From: Branchiostoma floridae
Taxonomy: Eukaryota > Chordata > Leptocardii > Amphioxiformes > Branchiostomatidae
DNA length: 52,516 bases
Assembly: GCF_000003815.2 (NCBI RefSeq)
Contig: NW_023365730.1
Span: forward strand, 469,832-522,347
Reading direction: 5' to 3'
Translations under genes and position numbers: made by a program
The notes under the pieces: model-generated
The model's database searches: none
What the model was told of the DNA's origin: nothing
What the model saw: only the letters and a program-made list of their open reading frames with translations
Part shown: positions 25,801 through 34,800 of the stretch, piece by piece
Position numbering within the stretch: position 1 is the stretch's first letter
How the letters are laid out: every line of letters begins with the position of its first letter

Positions 25801-28800
25801 TGATAGTACTGTACAAAGGCCGTCTAACAGTGAATGTTTAAATGGTGAGAGAGACTCTCAGCACCCACCTGGTAGTGGGACTTGACAGATGTATGGGCGC
25901 TCGCAATGTCCACAGATCACATTGTTCCACTGTCCCCTTTGTGCATTGCTGCGTTTTGCAATATCTTGTATGTACAACTCAGTGCAGCTCTCGTTCCCAG
26001 GCTTGTTGGGCTCGCCAGGGGCCCAGTTGCTCCAACCTGTATACATGGGCACAAAACAAAACATAACAAAACAAACAAACTTTTCACACAAATGTTGGAT
26101 GTTGACCATCCCCTACACGACATGGTTCCACCTTCCAGATCAACTGCCACAGGACGATCACTGAGAAACAAAAACACTTTCTCCATCCCCCCAGCTAGAA
26201 CAAAAAGAATTCAGAACTCTTTCTTGCACACAGCTATCAAGCTGTACAACAAGACTGTAGACACGTAGGTAGTAACAATGGCTACTTAACGTCGGAGATG
26301 TTGTTTACTACTTTAGTATATTGTTTCTTATTGTATATACAGTTTTTATGTTGTAAATTTCAACGCTATTCAGGCTGCTATTATGTCTGCTATGTTGAAA
26401 TCAATAAAGGATGAAAAGCATAAATTAAATAACAGAATCACTGAAGCTGGTAACACTAGTTCACCTTTATCCATTGGGTAACCTATATCTGTTGCTCTTA
26501 AAAACAGGACATTTTTGGGATATCATGTTGACGATAGTTAGTTTTAAATTGCAATATTTTCAGGATATTGCAGTTTAAAACTACCACCCGTTGATTTAAT
26601 GTGCCTAAATACCCTGTTTTTAAAAGCAACAGATATATGTTACCCAACGGATAAAGGTGAACTAGCGTTAGAAAGCAAGCATCCAGAGCTGTTTCCTGTA
26701 ATTGCATACATTTGTAACTGTCAACTCGTCAGGATTTTATATTTCTTGAGGCTTTCTTTTGAAATCAGCCAGATGCAAATATCTGCTTTTAGAAAAAAAC
26801 TTACTGCAAGAATAACATTTTGGAAGTAGCTTTTGTGTACGTACTAGAAGCTTGTGAGAAGAATAATCTCAGATCAAGAAAAGTGCTGTTAAAAAAAAAT
26901 TACTTACGATAGTAAGAAAAAAATTTTTTCTTAAATACAGAAAGCTTTCTTATTTTAAGAATTTTTTTCTGTTTTTAAGAAGAAACAAGAAAGATAAGAA
27001 AACAGTTTTTTGGTAGTGCAGCAGGCAGTGCAAGTACCTAGATCGGTCCCATCAGCAAATATCCATCTTCCTTCTTCCTCTTTATCACTCAGGCCGATGA
27101 AAAATGAAATGCTCTGCAGACTATCTGCCACATCGTTGAGAAGGAAGTCGACGGTGTCCTGGTCTTTCGGCAGGGCCAGGAACCCCCCCAGGCTGCTGCA
27201 GTGGCTGCTTGCCTCTTCATACTTCACCGGACTTTCGAAGGCCTTGAAGCAGCTGTCCCTGAACGGGGTGAAACCTGATAGGCAGCCTTGGGGCAAGACA
27301 AAAACAAACGTCACAAAAACAAACGTCACGTGACAAAGAAACTCCAAGATGAGACCTCCGGATTGACAGAGAGACAGAGTTGACGTCTCGAAAGTTTCCC
27401 AAGCTAATTGAACTTTAGTTGTGTGTATTGTTTAAATCTTTGTCAAAAGTAAAACCAAAGAAAGTTACAGATTCTACAATTTATCTGATTAACTTGACGC
27501 AACCTCTTTAATTACTTCACCCGCCAGGGCTCGAAATACTTTTTTCTGCATACCTGCACTGGTGCAGCTGGCATTGAAAATTACCTGCACCAGACACATT
27601 TTACCTGCACCATTCTGAATTTAGGAAGTATGGATCATACTGAAATTGTTCAGGAACTATTATTTCATACTTGATATAGGTGGTAACAGTCAATGCAGCT
27701 AATCCACATCCACCTACACCATATGATATTTATGTATAAAACCCAGTACATGGACCAGTGCTGGTTAGGTGCAGGTAGACACCAGAAATACCTGCACTAA
27801 TCTGCATTTGCAGGGGGTATTTCGAGCCCTGCCCACAATAGGTATTTATTCAAAAAGGATTCAAAGAAGCAAATTTAAAGAATCTGATGTGGTACAAATG
27901 TTAACGAAAAATTTTCAGGTTTGTTTAAAGTCTGGAACACATTGAGCTTTACCTCCCTCCACAGTGGTGATGGGTCCGACGACTGGTTCAGAGACAACCT
28001 CATCCTCAACGTCAATGTTCTCCACTGGAAATTAAGTGTGATGAGCAAAATATGATTAACATGAGGAAGCCTTGCATGTTCGCTTGTGTTGCATACCTGT
28101 AAAATGCCACATTTACAGTAAGTGAATTTGGCAGCCTAGCATCATTCATCACTTGGGCACTACTGCAAGCAATGGTGGGATAGAGTCATAGTCACAGCTC
28201 ATTCGCCGAGCACGCAGCCCATTCGCTGTGAGCACACAGCTCCTTTGCTAAAACAGGTTTTGTCCCAATGGTCCTTCGTATTCATTGACGTATTACCAGA
28301 CAGCTTTTTAGCAAATGTCAAAACAATTTACCGGTTTCCTCCAGGTCTGGCACAGCAATGCACAGGGTCCTGGTGAGGGGGCCCTCGGTACTCTCATCCT
28401 GGTGGTACACTCCCTCCGCTTCCCAGATGGTGGCCCTGTAGTCATGGCAACATCAATCATCCAAGAAATTGATTACTCTTGTACGAACTTCCTACTTGTA
28501 GTTGTGGGGGGGGGGGGAGTAAATTTTCTTACATCATCTAACGTTATTAATGTTAGTTACAAAATCACAACATAAAAGGAGGTTATTCTGAATTCAACTT
28601 TTTGTTAAGAATTGCCCGGGATTTACCCCATACAGACCCTCGTAAAAGTTCCTGTCACTCCAAGCATCAGTGACTTTAAAATATCTTAAAAAGACTTGAG
28701 AAAGAAACCGGATGATTTACAAGTTCAAATCCTCTGACCCTTAGAATATTTCTTCAGCAACTGTGTAGACAAAAATGCTTCCCAGGTAAAAAGTGGGGAG

Positions 28801-31800
28801 GGGGGCGCCAGCTTAATCAAGATTTAAGCCAATTCTTTCACTAATTGCTTAACAACGAGGCTTTAGAACAAATAAATAATTAATTCAAGTTTACATCGCC
28901 TTCATACTCACTACAATAGATTCAATATAAAGGATATTTTCACCAATATTTGAGAGATGAAATATGAAGTCTTTTCCCGCGATGTTTGTCCCGCGTGGTG
29001 CATTGTGGGCCAGTAGGTCATAGGTCATCCGACTAGTTAAGAGACCATGATGCACCACGCGGGACAAAACATGGCGGATGTTGTGGGTAAACAGGTGTCA
29101 AAATACTGTCAGACTAAGTTTTCGAACAAAATTTCTTTTCTTTGTGAACTTTGGATCAATGACATGTATCTAGAGTTAATAAGCAAATCAGGAGAAAGCT
29201 CAACTCACAAGCGGCCTAAAAAAAGTGTAGCCAGAAACTCTTAAATGACATTTAATAAGTAACGTTAGGTCAGGTGATAAGTATAAAAAAATAACAATAT
29301 CTGATCACTGAAAATTAACTGAAATAGCTAAGAAATTACAATAACAGTTTGATAGATAACACTATATGACTGATGTTGACTGATGTTAGTTATAAAAATC
29401 AGTCAAAGATGGTGGAGGGGTGCTGACCTGACGGTCACACATCCGCAGGAAGGCGTCTTCCACCGGAGAGGCACCTTGGTCAAGTCCACGTTGACGTTGG
29501 CCGTCACCACGGCGCCCTCCTCCTTATTGAGGATGTCGTCATGGTTACCGCGGATCTGGCCGAACCCGCACTCATCCGGGCTCTGGATGCTGACGTGGAA
29601 CTTTTTGATTGGTCGGTTGTCATCGTTGGTGACCAGGCTTACTGTTGAATGGATAAAAGTGATACAAGTCTTACGACTGTTATAATTATTACGTAGCATA
29701 TGTAAATGGATGAAATTTGAGAGTGTTTTGAGGATGAAAAGTGTATTATACATTGTGTACTTTCATATTAAGATATGAAAGTATGAATATCCAGGGTTTG
29801 CTTGATACACGTATTCGTATGTACATGTATCTGTGTGTAGACGTACTTTTCTACTCTCCAAGCAGAGGTTAAGTTCCGGCTGTTTTTTTGTACGTTTCTC
29901 TAGACGCTTTCATCGGGCTTTCTGTTATGTACTGTTTTCTTAATGTCTTGTGGCCGCGTGGCGTGAAGAAAACAGTTCAAAATAGAAAGCCCGATAAAAA
30001 AGTACTTTTCCTTGTAAAATTGGGAGACAATGTATAGTTTATCATCAACAGCAATCCAACTAGCTGCAATAAGTTATTGAAGATGAGAAAATGACAAACG
30101 AGACGTACCATAGACCACGTCGTCACTCTCGACGGTTTCCTGGTTGTCCAAAACCTGCAGCTCGTAGAGCGGTTGGGTTCCTCTTGGTGTCAGGATGTTC
30201 ACGCCGCGCTCGGCGTCTCCAACATCGACAGAGATTTCTGTAAAAGATGGGAAACAATGTTTTTGTATATGTAACGTTATTTGTATAACAAATATGTTAC
30301 GCAATAAGGGGGTATACATTGGTGGAGTTCGATCCCTGTCGTTGCGATCCTGCTGACCATATGCATATTTAGGTCACTGTTGTTGCAGGTGTGTTGACAG
30401 GTAAGACAACAGGTGATAACAAAACTTACACAGGTAGATTCACGATAACAACACTTTACACAAGTGGATCCAACATGTGCATAAAATGACCTTTGGGCCG
30501 AATGTGGTGCCATAAGACAATAACGGTATTAGTCATACAAAGGTTGCGACCAACAGAGTGTGTGTTTTTAGGTAGTACGCAAGTAGATAAATATTAGAGT
30601 TTGAAAGCCTTTATTTGCATGGAAAATGTTATGACTCATTGACATTATGGCAAATGTGTAGATGTTGCCACATGGTTGCCACAATCTATGTGTGTTTTGG
30701 CAAACTTTGTAGTGATTAGACGATAGGCTCTGTGTGTGTCACTCTATCATCATTGAGTCCGTGTGCGTATCTATATGCATTGATTTTTTTAAGGAGTTTG
30801 TTCATTGCAAGGCCACTTGTAGGCATTAAACTACGCTCACTGTGGCAGCATCTCTTCTCCCTAAGTCAGAAACATCGAGCTTCAGCAAGTTTGACTAATT
30901 GACTCAATAGGCGAAGCAAGAGTTACGAGGCTGCTCGGGAAATACCAAATTTAGCCGTAATGTTTTGATCCACTCACATCAGGAAGGTCCCCTACTCTTT
31001 TCGATTGAATAGACTACTGGCGTTATCTATATGAGTCAACAGATATAACTGCTCTTTGACGTAACCAATCTGCTTTGAGGACACACCGCGGTGACCTGTT
31101 TGATCATGAGAATACCACACGGCAAATCTCGTATCCCAGCCTATAGAGTATGGACTAAATGGGTTGATGCAAATGATCCCGTTTTGTAGTTGACACATGC
31201 AATTCTCGTAAAAATGCAAATTTTAACACTAAGATAAAGCAAAAAAAAGTTAACAAAGTTGACTTGCCGATTTACCATTTACTTTCTGTGTCTGTTAACT
31301 GTTGAGTTAAGGGTTAGACATGTCGTCCTCCTGAAAATCAGCAGACACTTGTCCGCAATCTCAATACATGTACAGTAGTAGGAATTGGCCATTGAAAACA
31401 GATAACACACCAGAGGAGTTAACCGGCCCAAAACTACAGTTTTCCCTATGTTTTGGGCCGGCTACCCATCTAGTGTGCTGTCTGTCACTCTGGCCAATTT
31501 CCAGCGACATGTGAAGAGTGGTAAAGACTAGTTCGTCTTAATCTCCAAGCAGATCCTACGTTAGCATAAGATAGTATCCAAAGCTGGCAGCGGAGAGAAG
31601 CCGGCCTAGGAGTGTGTTTCGCTGATGCTGGCTTCACTCCTCTGCCAGCTTTTGATATCATGCTACCCAAGGATCTGCTTGAAGATTATGTTCGCCCCGC
31701 TACAACAAGCGGTCAAAGAAGCCTTAACAGGAAGCCTGTTGCTAGGCTATGAAAAACCACACAGGACATCAGCGAAAAGTGCTGAGCTAGCTCGCATCGC

Positions 31801-34800
31801 ATTTGCCCCGGGGAGCTAAGTTGTTATGTTCTTGGCCGCGTTGTGAAACTCTCGGGTTATTCAAAGGCTAACGAGGTTACCATCGAAATCCACAGGGTAG
31901 CGGAGAAATGTGCTGAGCTGGCTCGTCTCGCGTTCCGTCCGGAGAAATCGTTTTGTGCGGAAGCGCCGTAGCGTTGGCAGCGTGACAAAAGGGGTGGTGG
32001 TACGATGTACAAAAACATGTTATTAAGACCTGCTGTTGCTCAGGTCTGTGCCGGAGGAGGACAGGGTTGTTGATTGAAGCCTGTTTCTCTCCAAGCAGAG
32101 GTTGGGTGCGAAAAGTGTGCCTAATAACGTACACGACGCCACAAAATATGCTCAAAACAAGCCCAACTGCTATATATAAAGCTGCTTAGAAATTACCAAT
32201 AGATCGAGGAAAGTCTGCAGAGAGTCATAGTCTTCCCACGCCATCCCTGTTTGATGAGACACTACTAGAAGGGTCACAAAAAGATTTTTAAAAAGAGTCT
32301 GTTTCCATCACAAAGTCGTGTTGGTCTTCAACCCATTGTCAGATAATAGTGGTGGCGAAGCGACCATGATGTTTCACCCTAACTGGCCTAACATCTTCCT
32401 GATGATTAGCTTCGAATACGCGGGCAAAACAGTATCCCAAGGGCCAAGACAGTACCCCACTTGCTAATCAGAGGGAGGGGATTGATACTGTTCTTGAGGA
32501 TTTACAGCGCTCACACATTTGCTAGCATGCTGCAAAGAGCCCTACAGACGACAAAGAATCTCCACCCTCAGAAAACGCCCCCCCCCCCCCCAACGTCTGC
32601 TTGGAGACCAGTGTCACATGTCCTGTCACCCGCTAGGTTGGTGACCTTACAAGGTGCCACACTGTACCTGGCAGCTCTACGGACTACTTGTGCACCTGAC
32701 CTCTGTTAAACCTTGTTGGCATCCGTCTGTCTCGGAAGACAATGGTAGGCAGACGGGTTTTAAGGCGACCAGTCTGCCTGGCCGGTGCCTGCACTTGGGT
32801 TTTTAAGGTGAAGGAGGGGTGTGCACGTCCTTCTCCACCCTCTCGTCCACTGGCACACTAGTCCTACAGGGGCAACTGTATGCAACGTGTAAGACGGCCC
32901 CAGCAGATGCAGGTTTGTTGTTTGGAGTTTTCCGTCTCCTAGGAGGACTTCCAACCAAGGATGCAAGGGGTTCCTCCTACCCCTGACTCATGTGTCATGG
33001 CGGGTGCGTCATGCCCGAACATGCCCCTATGACCTGTCACCACCACATAGGCCTGTCACTGCCACTAGCCGCAGCTAGGTACTCATTTACACCTGAGTTA
33101 GGTGAGGAAAGTCGTGTAAAGTGCCTTTCCCAAGGGCACAAGATCGGTGACACGGCAAGCGGATTTGAACCCGGGACCTCTCGGACCTGAGACCAACGCG
33201 CTCCCGATCGTGCCACGCGGTCCCACCTTGTAGGGGTATGTCATACGATGTTCTTTACCATGGCAACGGAAAGCCTACGTGTTTTTCTCCTCGTGTAGAT
33301 ATTTGCCCAGCTGAAAAACCACAGAACCAGTACTAGTCTCTCCCTTGTACCGGTGACAAGGTGGGGCGATTAATGATTAGTTATTATGCATTTAATAAAG
33401 TCGCCACCGTCAGTGCAAGGTACAAAACGCACTGTTTGTTTGTTCACGTCTAGAAATAAACACTGTCATCATCTTCATTAGGTTGATATTGCTGAAGATT
33501 TAATGATGTTACGTTGTTATTTTTCATTACTTTCTTCGCTTCGTAAAAGTGGTCAATAGCAAACTCGTTAAAAAGTTGCCATTAGTTATGGACATGGCTA
33601 CTTGTATTTTGCAACCTCCTAAGTAAAACTAAATGAAACTAAAGCAACACTACAGAAAAAAAATCATAGTTTTTGGTTTAATGTAGCGGTTAGGAAATAG
33701 GTAAAACAAGGACGCGCATGTACCTCATTCGGACACTAATGATTGCGTCATAAAGCGTGGTAAACGGACGAGCCAAGTAAAAAAAACGCGCCATTTTGGT
33801 CCATGCAATGTTTTTATCATCATTGCTGATTTCCTTGCTTCCCCTTTGCTGAACTATCTTTGGCTGTTCGAGAGTTTCAATTTACACTAAACTTTCCATC
33901 TTGTGTGATCTTGTTCCCTTCTAGCTTGCTCTAAACGACTGTTCTGTGTTTAGCGGGTTGGACAGTCGGGATGAAACCTTAGTTCTCCACCGTAAGATTT
34001 CTCAACCCCCTTGTCTCTTGTGACTTTACCATGTCAGCGTCTTCCAATGTCTACGATCTCCCAGGGGGTAAAAGGGTCATGCCGACTCTGCAAAGAGACT
34101 GAAAGCTTCCCGCTGAGAATGTCCTTACGCAACTTGTTTTTCTCGTTTTTTTTTCTTTATCCAGATCACGTTTCCTTGCGTAACGCCGAATGTTGTGTAA
34201 GAGGCGAACCAAAAATTATAGGAAGGGAGGAGGCGAGTTTTAGAGGTAAATTTTCTGCCTTGCTGTTCTTTTTATGTCCTGATAGCTGGTTTTGTGTTTT
34301 ATTTAATTCCTTCATGACACAATCCTATGCTGTTATCAATATTTTTTTTTCATTTGTTATCAACTTTGGCCTGATCTGAAGAGCTAATGCACAGACGTGA
34401 TTTCTATATTCCTTGTCTTGCGACAGCATTGGAAAGTCTACACTCCATCCATCTGGACTTAGATAAGGCGTTTCTGAGATAGAGATGGTTTTGATTGTGG
34501 ATTATTTTTTGGCAACTAGTGATTGGTCTTCATGTATCAAAATCGTTGCCTATGAACAAATCAACCACACCACCGTGATGAAAAACAGATGATCTGACTC
34601 GTACAGTGAACCTCTGCTTGGAAAATTGGTTTCTACCACTGCAATACACTGACAAAAGGATATCGAGTGGAAAAGCAACTCTCAATAGGCGATACACCCG
34701 AGGTAGAGGGAGAGAAGATTGAGCTGAAATCATAGATGACTGCTGTATCATATGCATGCAAAAGTCTATATACTTTATTGATTTCTTTTGGCTTTTGCTG

